The notes beneath the pieces were generated by a model. The model saw nothing but the letters and a program-made list of their open reading frames with translations. It was not told the DNA's origin and ran no database searches. Below, piece by piece: positions 45,528 to 52,256 of a DNA stretch of 64,000 nucleotides (position 1 is the first letter of the stretch; every line of letters begins with the position of its first letter). Position numbers and translations under genes: made by a program. This stretch comes from an uncultured bacterium (lineage in GTDB: Bacteria > Cyanobacteriota > Vampirovibrionia > Gastranaerophilales > Gastranaerophilaceae). The stretch is from contig CADBXV010000001.1 in assembly GCA_902798645.1 (NCBI GenBank), forward strand, positions 1-64,000, read 5' to 3'.

Positions 45528-46592
45528 ATGATAAGATTATTTAATAATGAAATTCCCGTTAACACCATTCTTTTTGGGTTTTTCATTATACTTTGTTTGT
45601 TTTTTATGTTTACAAATGTCGATGTAGCAATAATGCTATTTATCTCATTAGTATTTGCATGTTCATTAAATCCGATTGTTGACAAATTGGAAAAGAAGAT
45701 GCCAAGACCGGTTGCAACATGTATTGTATTATTTGGCGCATTATCTATTTTGGGTATATTACTTGCATTTATATTTATGCTGGGCGCATACCAAATTAGT
45801 GAATTAATTAAAGAATACCCTAATTATGTCAAAAACTTAAATGAAGCCATTAAAGGCAGTGCTTTATTTCAAGCAATGGGCATAACAAAAATAGACATAG
45901 ACGGAATGACTGCTTCTATGGCAAATTCTACAGAAGGGGCAATAGATTATGTTGTAGGGTTAATGAAAGGCATGGGCTCAAGTTTTGCTTATTGCTTAAC
46001 CGGTTTAATCTTTCTGTTTTTCTTTATGCAAGATAAAAAGAACATTAAAGAAACTGTTTTGAAATATTTTCCTTTAAATATAAAAGAAAGAACTGAAGAA
46101 ATCATTGACAGTATATCCTCAAAAATGGGCGGATATGTATTTGCTCAAACAATGGCTGTGTTAAGCGTTTTTGTTGTAAATGCAGTCGGCTTATTAATCT
46201 TACAAAACCCATATGCAATTTCTATTGCAATAATAGCCGCAATTTTGGACATAGTTCCTGTTGTCGGGCCTGCTATTGCAATGGTAATTTGTTTAATAGG
46301 TGTTTATGAATTTGGAGCAAAAGTTCTTATTACAACACTTGTTGTTATGGTTTTAGCACAACTTATAGAAAATAATTTGGTTAGACCTTATGCTTTCAGC
46401 AAATTAATGGATTTGCATCCGACAATTATTTTCTTGTCATTAATCTTAGGCGGAAAATATTTCGGATTTATAGGTGTCCTTTTCGGACCTGCAATGGCAG
46501 CAACAATCTGTGTTTTACTTGATGAACTATATGTAAGAAACATAAAAGAAAAAGAAGAAAATGTTGAATTAATAACAAAGGAGAACAACTAA
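45528..46592 (+). CDS. AI-2E family transporter
   Basis: About seven to eight hydrophobic helices in the PerM/YdiK arrangement, with 'SLVFACSLNPIVDKLEKKMPR' near the start, 'FLFFFMQDKKNIKETVLKYFP' in the middle and 'DIVPVVGPAIAMV', 'LIENNLVRPYAFSKLMDLHP', 'GKYFGFIGVLFGPAMAA' at the end. Members export autoinducer-2 or act as Na+/H+ antiporters. 354 aa. GGAGG precedes the ATG. It is followed after 1 nt by a secreted protein gene. Confidence 0.9.
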   Translation: MIRLFNNEIPVNTILFGFFIILCLFFMFTNVDVAIMLFISLVFACSLNPIVDKLEKKMPRPVATCIVLFGALSILGILLAFIFMLGAYQISELIKEYPNYVKNLNEAIKGSALFQAMGITKIDIDGMTASMANSTEGAIDYVVGLMKGMGSSFAYCLTGLIFLFFFMQDKKNIKETVLKYFPLNIKERTEEIIDSISSKMGGYVFAQTMAVLSVFVVNAVGLLILQNPYAISIAIIAAILDIVPVVGPAIAMVICLIGVYEFGAKVLITTLVVMVLAQLIENNLVRPYAFSKLMDLHPTIIFLSLILGGKYFGFIGVLFGPAMAATICVLLDELYVRNIKEKEENVELITKENN

Positions 46593-46593
46593 T

Positions 46594-47619
46594 ATGAAAA
46601 AAATACTAAAGGGTCTTTGTGTATTATCCATACTTGTCCTTTTTTCTGCAACTGCAAATGCAGCCGGCATGATTAAAGACTATCATGCATACAGAATAAA
46701 AGATCAAAATATAAGAACAGTAATTCCTGTTGTGGATAACATTTTAGGTAATGAAGTGGAAGTTAAGAAGCTTGCAAGAAATGCATATTATGCAACATAC
46801 AATGACGAACACTATTATATGAAATTCTATCCTGCTTTGCACGATACAGATGTATACATCGTTACAGATGCAGAATACGACAAAGAAAAGAACGACGTTA
46901 CAGAATTCTTCAAAAGTCAAAATTACAAATATGAAACATTAGAAGATGCTGAGGCTTATAAAGAATACAAATTTGATTTTGTAGATTATGCTAGATCAGG
47001 TGCTTTAGATGGTTTATTTACACTTCCTGACGGATTAAAACCGCTTAAAAAAGGTATGAGCAAATTAAATGATAAAATGTCAAAAGGAAATGAAAAAACT
47101 TCTGCTATTCCGTATTCTGAAGATAACGATCCGATTGATTTGACTTGTATTGATTCGCAAGAATTTTATAATACAGAGGCTGACGTTACGGTTACAGTTA
47201 ATGAGTATCGTTTGAAAAACAAAGAAAATAAATATGTTCACGCATTTGAATACATTGTAAAAAATAATTCAAATTCAGATATAAAAGTAGAAAAAGTATA
47301 CTCAGAAAGACTTGCAGGATTAAAAGATGTAACAACATCAACATTTGTAGATTTGGATAAATTAGATCTTGCAGATAATTTGGCTGTTCCTCTTGCTGTT
47401 GCTACCGGAGGTTTGTCATTCGGTTTTACTATTGCGAACAATGTTAGACTTGGAATGGTTATTAAGGAAGCTACAAGATATTCTCATTCATTACCTGAAA
47501 ACTATGACTTAAAGGCAAATTCTTCAATGAGAATACTTTGTTTGAAGTTTAAAGAAGATCCACAACCTCTTCAATTTACAATTAACAAACTTGGACAAAC
47601 TTACCAGTTTACATATTAA
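46594..47619 (+). CDS. Secreted hypothetical protein co-transcribed with AI-2E family gene
   Basis: A signal peptide (about 23 residues, ending NANAA) is followed by a mature protein with a helical middle (about 125-180, 'KKGMSKLNDKMSKGNEK') and beta-rich regions on either side ('VTVTVNEYRLKN', 'HAFEYIVKNNSNSDIKVEKV'). A glycine-rich hydrophobic stretch near 265-285 could insert in a membrane. The family is not recognised. It lies 1 nt after the transporter stop, with AAAGGAG upstream, and is closed by a strong terminator. Confidence 0.72.
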   Translation: MKKILKGLCVLSILVLFSATANAAGMIKDYHAYRIKDQNIRTVIPVVDNILGNEVEVKKLARNAYYATYNDEHYYMKFYPALHDTDVYIVTDAEYDKEKNDVTEFFKSQNYKYETLEDAEAYKEYKFDFVDYARSGALDGLFTLPDGLKPLKKGMSKLNDKMSKGNEKTSAIPYSEDNDPIDLTCIDSQEFYNTEADVTVTVNEYRLKNKENKYVHAFEYIVKNNSNSDIKVEKVYSERLAGLKDVTTSTFVDLDKLDLADNLAVPLAVATGGLSFGFTIANNVRLGMVIKEATRYSHSLPENYDLKANSSMRILCLKFKEDPQPLQFTINKLGQTYQFTY

Positions 47620-47640
47620 TAAAATAATAAATACTTACAA

Positions 47641-47677
47641 AAATCGGGTTGAATATAAATATTCAACCCGATTTTTT
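47641..47677 (+). terminator. Strong intrinsic terminator
   Basis: ATCGGGTTGAATAT-AA-ATATTCAACCCGAT followed by TTTTTATTTTTT; the stem reaches 16 bp including flanking A-T pairs. It ends the AI-2E/secreted-protein operon and marks the left edge of the accessory region. Confidence 0.92.
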
Positions 47678-47681
47678 ATTT

Positions 47682-47813
47682 TTTAAACGTATTTGGCTAC
47701 AAAAAGTTATTGTAGTATATAAAATTGCAGGTGGAGAAAAACATTTTGCTAATAATTATTTAAAAGAGTTAAAAGAGAAGATTTTGACGTATTTTGAGAA
47801 TGAGAAAATATAG
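47682..47813 (+). pseudogene. Coding remnant (C-terminal fragment)
   Basis: An open frame without a start ends at TAG 47811-47813. From 47712 it reads VVYKIAGGEKHFANNYLKEL, continuing with a Lys/Glu-rich helix. Composition and codon use look protein-coding, but only about 35-44 residues remain. It begins inside the terminator U-tract. The parent family is not recognised. Confidence 0.35.
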
Positions 47814-47880
47814 GTTGGCATTACTATGCCAACAAAATGGGTAAATAAATAATTATTGTCGGTTTGGTAAAACCGACCAA
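47811..47880. repeat. REP pair, GTTGGCAT family
   Basis: (AT)AG foot, then GTTGGCAT-TACT-ATGCCAAC (47814-47833), then a 24-nt spacer, then GTCGGTTT-GGTA-AAACCGAC (47858-47877), with outer AGGTTGG/CCAACTT symmetry. It has the same two-hairpin architecture as the other pairs with different stems. Confidence 0.7.
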
Positions 47881-47881
47881 C

Positions 47882-47983
47882 TTACTGTGTAATCCCTTTT
47901 GATAACATATCAATTGTTTCAAAATCTAATTTCGTATTCATAATTTACTCTCTCCTTTTTTGAAAAGAAATTATTTTTCAAAT
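47882..47983 (-). pseudogene. Truncated duplicate of the 98-aa gene at 49180-49476
   Basis: About 94 nt (roughly 47889-47982) match 49425-49518 with only about four differences. The copy keeps the upstream hairpin, the ribosome site and the start codon (47941), but after 19 codons (MNTKLDFETIDMLSKGITQ) hits TAA at 47882-47884. It is wedged exactly between two different REP pairs. Confidence 0.88.
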
Positions 47984-47991
47984 AAAACAGC

Positions 47992-48051
47992 AGGTAGGGT
48001 AGACTTCAGTCTACCGAAATATTTTGGTTGACTAAAGTCAACCCTACTTAT
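47992..48051. repeat. REP pair, GGTAGAC/GGTTGACT family
   Basis: GTAG foot plus GGTAGAC-TTCA-GTCTACC (47998-48015), then the inverse of GTAG plus GGTTGACT-TT-AGTCAACC (48026-48047). Both units have the exact GTAG foot. Confidence 0.8.
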
Positions 48052-48258
48052 GAGTGCAAATATGTGCAAATAGGATGCAAAAAAGTAGACATTTTTGTTA
48101 CTAAAATCGGACTTTTCGGACATTTCAACTTAACCAATTTCCGACCTTATAAAATCGCTATGTTTTACTAAAATTAACACTTTTGCCGATTGTTTTTTTA
48201 CCCCTTCCAACCAAATGTCCTATTAAAAGGTAGGAATTCTCATACCTAACACTGCAAA
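48052..48258. other. Non-coding stretch of accessory region
   Basis: No convincing ORF, RNA or repeat is seen. It contains short decayed-looking sequence such as GTCCTATTAAAAGGTAGGA (48220-48238, an imperfect inverted repeat). It may be what remains of a mobile element end. Confidence 0.4.
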
Positions 48259-48302
48259 ATAAAATACAGAACAACAAATGTCGTTCTGTATTTTATGGTG
48301 GA
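48259..48302. other. Copy of the tRNA-Ala downstream hairpin plus CCA-end (att-like)
   Basis: ATAAAATACAGAAC pairs with GTTCTGTATTTTAT (14 bp) and is followed by GGTGGA. The same outer arms and the same CTGTATTTTATGGTGGA (48286-48302) occur at the 3' end of tRNA-Ala (51970-51986), where TGGTGGA is the CCA end and acceptor stem. After 48302 the similarity stops and no tRNA body follows. It could be the second attachment site of an integrated element or the scar of a deleted tRNA. Confidence 0.55.
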
Positions 48303-48409
48303 CCTTCACATACGACATAACACCATATTTTCACCAAAGCGTTGCGTAGTCTAGGATTAAGACCTATCAAAAAATCGAAAAATTTATTACAAAATGTTGC
48401 AGAAATTTT

Positions 48410-48452
48410 TTGAATTTGGCTCTATATTCGTTATAATGCATCATAGAGCCAA
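48410..48452 (+). promoter_or_regulatory. Orphan promoter with palindromic operator
   Basis: TTGAAT (48410-48415), 16 nt, TATAAT (48432-48437). The inverted repeat TTGGCTCTA (48416-48424)/TAGAGCCAA (48444-48452) brackets the -10, an operator-like layout. It points rightwards, into the 3' end of the toxin-antitoxin genes, with no gene of its own downstream. Confidence 0.45.
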
Positions 48453-48498
48453 TTTTAGTAAATATGAGCTTTTATATACTTTTTCGATACCAAAAATC

Positions 48499-48834
48499 TT
48501 AAATTCTCTGTGCTGATATTTTCAAATCATATCCTAAACCTAAGAATATTTTATGCAATATTTCTATACTTGGAATCATTTTACGTGAAAATATTTTATA
48601 TAAAGTTATTCTATGAATTCCAATTAATTTTGCAAATTCACAAATAGTATATTTTGCCTCAATTAATGGTTTAAGATTATAGATTAAATCATTTACATCC
48701 TTAGTTTCTGAATAATCTTCTAGCAGACTATCAAGCCACATTTGAGCATATTCATTATCATTCTTTAATTGTTCTTTTAAGTTATCATTATGTTTTGGAA
48801 AACTATTTAATAATGTTTGTTCTTTTTTATTCAT
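48499..48834 (-). CDS. Antitoxin with HTH domain (HI1420/HigA-like)
   Basis: 111 aa. The C-terminal half 'TICEFAKLIGIHRITLYKIFSRKMIPSIEILHKIFLGLG' (shown in full only by position, about 67-105) is a helix-turn-helix of the HI1420-type antidote family. The N-terminus with 'NDNEYAQMWLDSLLED' is likewise typical. Expected to neutralise the upstream toxin and repress the operon. Its start overlaps the toxin stop by 1 nt. Confidence 0.85.
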   Translation of the reverse strand: MNKKEQTLLNSFPKHNDNLKEQLKNDNEYAQMWLDSLLEDYSETKDVNDLIYNLKPLIEAKYTICEFAKLIGIHRITLYKIFSRKMIPSIEILHKIFLGLGYDLKISAQRI

Positions 48835-49148
48835 TATTGTTTCCTTTCGTTATAATCATTCAGATATTTTGTAGCAGTTTCAATATCTTTACTTTGTTTT
48901 GATTTATTACCACCCGTAAATAACAAAACTATTGTGTTATCTATTTCTGTATAATAAATTCTTAAACCATTGTCGAATTTTATTTCGTAAAGTTCTTCGG
49001 AAAGTCGTCTTATTTTACCATACAAACCTCGTTCAATTTTTGACAATCGTTTATCGACAATAAGTTTTAAACTTTTATCTAGCGAGTTGTACCATTCCAA
49101 ATACGGAATTTTGTTATCTTTTGTTTGGTAATAGATAATTTCTTTCAT
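48834..49148 (-). CDS. RelE/HigB-type toxin (HI1419 addiction-module killer family)
   Basis: 104 aa. 'YLEWYNSLDKSLKLIVDKRL', 'ELYEIKFDNGLRIYYTEI' and 'IVLLFTGGNKSKQSKDIETA' match the HI1419 family, a RelE-superfamily ribosome-dependent mRNA interferase. The toxin gene comes first, as in higBA-type modules. An extended -10 (TGCTACAAT) lies 6 nt before the ATG and there is no Shine-Dalgarno, so the pair can be transcribed as a leaderless message independent of the gene 31 nt upstream. Confidence 0.88.
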   Translation of the reverse strand: MKEIIYYQTKDNKIPYLEWYNSLDKSLKLIVDKRLSKIERGLYGKIRRLSEELYEIKFDNGLRIYYTEIDNTIVLLFTGGNKSKQSKDIETATKYLNDYNERKQ

Positions 49149-49154
49149 GGTTAT

Positions 49155-49163
49155 ATTGTAGCA
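49155..49163 (-). promoter_or_regulatory. Extended -10 promoter of the toxin-antitoxin pair (leaderless type)
   Basis: On the minus strand TGCTACAAT-N6-ATG (49148). Confidence 0.55.
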
Positions 49164-49179
49164 TATCGGCTACAAATAT

Positions 49180-49476
49180 TCAAGAGTAAATATCACGCAT
49201 ATAGAATTCCTCGACATCTGGTTTGCAAGAGTCCCAATCAGATGAAAGTGAAGCATAGAATGTTAGGACTTTGAGGACGCTTGAGATATCCCCTTTAGAG
49301 ATTGCTGTCAATAATCCTGCAATACGGTTTGCCATAAACTTATTCAAAGTTTTCATGTCCTTTTGCGTCAGCTTGCCTTTTGAGTGCATTTCCTCAATCG
49401 GTCCACTGCGGAATGTAAATTGCGTAATCCCTTTTGATAACATATCTATTGTTTCAAAATCTAATTTTGTATTCAT
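49180..49476 (-). CDS. Small hypothetical protein next to the toxin-antitoxin pair
   Basis: 98 aa, helical, acidic at the end ('KPDVEEFYMRDIYS'), no membrane segment. 'KGKLTQKDMKTLNKFMANRIAGLLTAI' suggests a helical bundle. GGAG lies 6-7 nt before the ATG and a TTGAAAA...TTTTCAA hairpin just upstream. The first 19 codons and upstream region are duplicated at 47882-47983. The family is not recognised; being minus-strand and 31 nt before the toxin it may be a third operon member. Confidence 0.65.
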   Translation of the reverse strand: MNTKLDFETIDMLSKGITQFTFRSGPIEEMHSKGKLTQKDMKTLNKFMANRIAGLLTAISKGDISSVLKVLTFYASLSSDWDSCKPDVEEFYMRDIYS

Positions 49477-49575
49477 AATTTACTCCATCCTTTTTTGAAA
49501 AGAAATTATTTTTCAAATAGTGGAAAAAGTAAATATGCAAAAGACAAATGGTTTAATTTATGATAGTATTTCTGT

Positions 49576-51429
49576 ATGGCTTCACTTTATGACTATTGCA
49601 AACAAAATGGCAAAGAGTACTTACTGCAAGAATGGGATTATGAATTAAACAAGAATATTAATCCTCAAACAATTCGTGCATATAGCCATAAAAAAGGTTG
49701 GTGGAAATGTTCTAAATGTGGATATAAATGGGAAACTAAAGTCATCAATAGAACTCACCAACATACAGGTTGTCCTGCTTGTGCAGGTTCAATTTTACTT
49801 GTTGGCAAAAATGATTTGGCAACAAAATATCCTGAAATAGCAAACGAATGGAATTATGAGAAAAATGTCGATATACTACCACAAAATATAAGACCTGGTT
49901 CTCATAAAAAATATTGGTGGAAATGTTCCAAATGTGAAAATGAATGGTTAGCTAGTCCAAATAATAGAACTAGCCATAATTCAAAGTGCCCTGCATGTAC
50001 TCATAATAATGGACAAGGATGGCAAGCTAGTCCAAATAACAAAACCGATAATAAATCAAGAAGACCAATTCTCACTCATTCTTGTAAGCATATCAGTGGG
50101 AAAACTGATTTAGTCACTAGTCATCCTGAATTAATAAAAGAGTGGCATCCTACCAAAAATGGAGATTGTAAACCATCAGATGTTACATATGGAAGTGGTA
50201 AAAAAGTATGGTGGATTTGTTCTACCTGTGGAAAAGAATGGCAAGCTTCGATATATAGTCGTGTAAAAGGTGGTAATTGTCCTCAATGCTGGCGTTCAAA
50301 CCATACATCATTTCCAGAGCAAGCAATCTATTACTATATTCAAATGTTATACCCTGATGCATTAAATAGTTATAAAGCAGAATTTTTAGGAAGAATGGAA
50401 CTTGATATTTATATTCCAACTTTAAAGTTGGCTATTGAATATGATGGTAAAATTTGGCACAAAGAGGATAAACGTAAAAGTGAACAGAAAAAATATAAAC
50501 TTTGTAAAAAGGCAGGAATTAAACTTATAAGAATTAGGGAGCAAATGGCTCCTCTTGGTTCAGATATTTCAGATGAAGAATTTGGTATAATAAAATTCAA
50601 TGGTAAAGAAAGCTTAGAAGAAACCATTAAAGATTTAATTAAAAGAATACCTTTTAAACATAAAAAAATTGATATTAATCTTAATAGAGATGAAAATAAA
50701 ATACGTTCATTGTATCAAGGAAAAATTAAAGACTCTTTGAAAGATTTATATCCAGATGTTGCAGATGAATGGCACCCAACTAAAAATGGACTATTAAAAC
50801 CAGAAAATTTTTATGCTGGTTCAGAGTATAAGGCTTGGTGGCTTTGTCATACATGTGGATATGAGTGGGAAACTACAATAAAACAGAGAACCGGAAAAAA
50901 ATTACATAATTGTCCTCAATGTTCACACCAAACCGTTGTGGTAGGAAAGAATGATTTAGCAACTACGCATCCTAACTTAGCTGCCGAATGGCATCCAACT
51001 AGAAATGGTAGCCTGACTCCCAAAGATGTTATAACAGCAATGGGGAAAAAGTTTTGGTGGAAATGTGCTAAATGTGGTTATGAATGGCAGGCAACTATCA
51101 ATCATAGAAAAGCATCCCATTCGGGTTGTCCATTATGTGCAAATAGAGTGGTTGTAGCAGGAATTAATGATTTAAAAACAAAGTTCCCACACATAGCAAA
51201 AGAATGGGATTATGAAAAAAATGCTCCATTAATGCCAAGTCAAATTTTTGCAGGTTCAAGTAAGAAAGTATGGTGGATTTGTTCTATTTGTGGCAAATCT
51301 TGGCAAGCAACGATTAGCAGCAGGACACATTATAACCGAACGGCTTGTCATAGTTGCAATTTGACAAAAGGTAGAAAAAGAATACCAAAAAATGAAAATC
51401 AATTGCATTTTGAATTTGATAATAATTAA
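49576..51429 (+). CDS. DUF4379 zinc-ribbon array with embedded Vsr/PD-(D/E)XK-like nuclease domain
   Basis: 617 aa. Six zinc ribbons of the DUF4379 type, each 'xWWxCxxCG.eW....RT......CPxC': C45/C48/C66/C69, C117/C120/C138/C141, C215/C218/C235/C238, C424/C427/C446/C449, C497/C500/C518/C521 and C569/C572/C591/C594. Residues about 145-170 are a decayed partial repeat without cysteines. Between ribbons 3 and 4, about 250-330, lies a nuclease-like core: 'MELDIYIPTLKLAIEYDGK' (D277, E288) followed by 'KLCKKAGIKLIRIRE', as in Vsr/DUF559 endonucleases. Probably a DNA-binding endonuclease of the accessory island; biological role unknown. It overlaps the next, convergent gene by 4 nt. Confidence 0.88.
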   Translation: MASLYDYCKQNGKEYLLQEWDYELNKNINPQTIRAYSHKKGWWKCSKCGYKWETKVINRTHQHTGCPACAGSILLVGKNDLATKYPEIANEWNYEKNVDILPQNIRPGSHKKYWWKCSKCENEWLASPNNRTSHNSKCPACTHNNGQGWQASPNNKTDNKSRRPILTHSCKHISGKTDLVTSHPELIKEWHPTKNGDCKPSDVTYGSGKKVWWICSTCGKEWQASIYSRVKGGNCPQCWRSNHTSFPEQAIYYYIQMLYPDALNSYKAEFLGRMELDIYIPTLKLAIEYDGKIWHKEDKRKSEQKKYKLCKKAGIKLIRIREQMAPLGSDISDEEFGIIKFNGKESLEETIKDLIKRIPFKHKKIDINLNRDENKIRSLYQGKIKDSLKDLYPDVADEWHPTKNGLLKPENFYAGSEYKAWWLCHTCGYEWETTIKQRTGKKLHNCPQCSHQTVVVGKNDLATTHPNLAAEWHPTRNGSLTPKDVITAMGKKFWWKCAKCGYEWQATINHRKASHSGCPLCANRVVVAGINDLKTKFPHIAKEWDYEKNAPLMPSQIFAGSSKKVWWICSICGKSWQATISSRTHYNRTACHSCNLTKGRKRIPKNENQLHFEFDNN

Positions 51430-51668
51430 TAATTTCGATTTTGTTCCTTATAAGAAAGTGCTAAGCATAAAGCAATAAACCATGTTATACCGGCAAAAAG
51501 TCCGCACCAAGTTAAGATTTTAATTGTAGTAATTTCGTTATGTGCAAGATTTTTATTATTTGCAATGTTAATTGGTAAAGTAAAAATCTTAATTACAATA
51601 AACAGAATCAAAACGATTGCCAATATTGGCAAAATGATTTCAATGAAATTTGTATTAATATTTTCCAT
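51426..51668 (-). CDS. Small membrane protein resembling superinfection immunity proteins
   Basis: 80 aa with two transmembrane helices (about 10-32 and 52-72). 'LPINIANNKNLAHNEITTIK' followed by 'WCGLFAGITWFIALCLALSYK' resembles the phage T4 Imm/superinfection-immunity family, whose members block injection of a second phage's DNA. It is convergent with the zinc-ribbon nuclease, overlapping 4 nt. Assignment by pattern only; the family signature is short. Confidence 0.65.
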   Translation of the reverse strand: MENINTNFIEIILPILAIVLILFIVIKIFTLPINIANNKNLAHNEITTIKILTWCGLFAGITWFIALCLALSYKEQNRNY

Positions 51669-51942
51669 ACTAACTCCAATTACTTATTCATAAGAAAAAC
51701 TTATGACTGTTTTCTAATACTTTACCATGAAAATACAAAACCCAGTAAAATAGGCACTTTTTGTATAAACCCCGAATTTCTTTTATGGTTAAAAGTCTTG
51801 TTACATGCTTGTTTATAACCTTCGTAGACATCGAACTTTTGATGAAAATTTGAGCAAGTGAAATGGCTAAAACCCAGTAATAACTGAGAACATATTTTTC
51901 ATCCAATCCAGCGAGCGAATCACCAAGATATAATCAAGCATA
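51669..51942. other. Gap between membrane protein and tRNA-Ala terminator
   Basis: No supported gene. A 72-codon minus-strand open stretch (51688-51906) has unlikely composition and no start signals; it may be decayed coding DNA. Confidence 0.4.
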
Positions 51943-51980
51943 ATAAAATACAGGAATGATGCATCATTCCTGTATTTTAT
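51943..51980 (-). terminator. Perfect 19-bp palindrome downstream of tRNA-Ala
   Basis: ATAAAATACAGGAATGATG followed directly by its inverse. It abuts the CCA end of the tRNA and likely ends its transcript. Its outer arm sequence is repeated at 48259-48296. Confidence 0.8.
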
Positions 51981-52055
51981 GGTGGAGGTTAGGAGATTCG
52001 AACTCCTGACCCTCTGCGTGCAAAGCAGATGCTCTACCAGCTGAGCTAAACCCCC
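51980..52055 (-). tRNA. tRNA-Ala (anticodon TGC)
   Basis: 76 nt including an encoded CCA. The acceptor GGGGGTT pairs with AACCTCC (one G-U pair). 'TAGCTCAGCTGGTAGAGC' is the D arm, the anticodon loop TTTGCAC carries TGC (52020-52022 complement), and the T arm is 'AGGAGTTCGAATCTCCT'. All canonical bases are present. Confidence 0.97.
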
Positions 52056-52077
52056 ACAAGGTTCGTCAACATTATTA

Positions 52078-52105
52078 ATAATACATGCTGATTTTTTTTT
52101 GTAAA
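52078..52105 (-). promoter_or_regulatory. Promoter of tRNA-Ala
   Basis: On the minus strand TTTACA (52105-52100), 16 nt, TATTAT (52083-52078), about 22 nt before the mature 5' end. Confidence 0.6.
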
Positions 52106-52256
52106 GGGGGGTATTTATTACTTATTAAAATATAAATTGTAACAATTTGTTAAGCTGATTCACATATTAGTAAATTTCTGTTCTTCACATGTTTTACATG
52201 GGTATATTTGTGTGAAGTTCTATATAATATTTTATAAAAATAAGAAAGGAAAGTTT

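Noticed and set aside
47682-47813. Functional small gene
   Set aside because: No start codon or ribosome site; begins in a terminator tract.
48296-48360. Possible second tRNA gene after the copied CCA-end
   Set aside because: Only the CCA end and terminator arm match; no T-arm, anticodon arm or D-arm follows.
51688-51906. 72-codon minus-strand frame near tRNA-Ala
   Set aside because: No ribosome site, improbable composition; at best decayed coding DNA.
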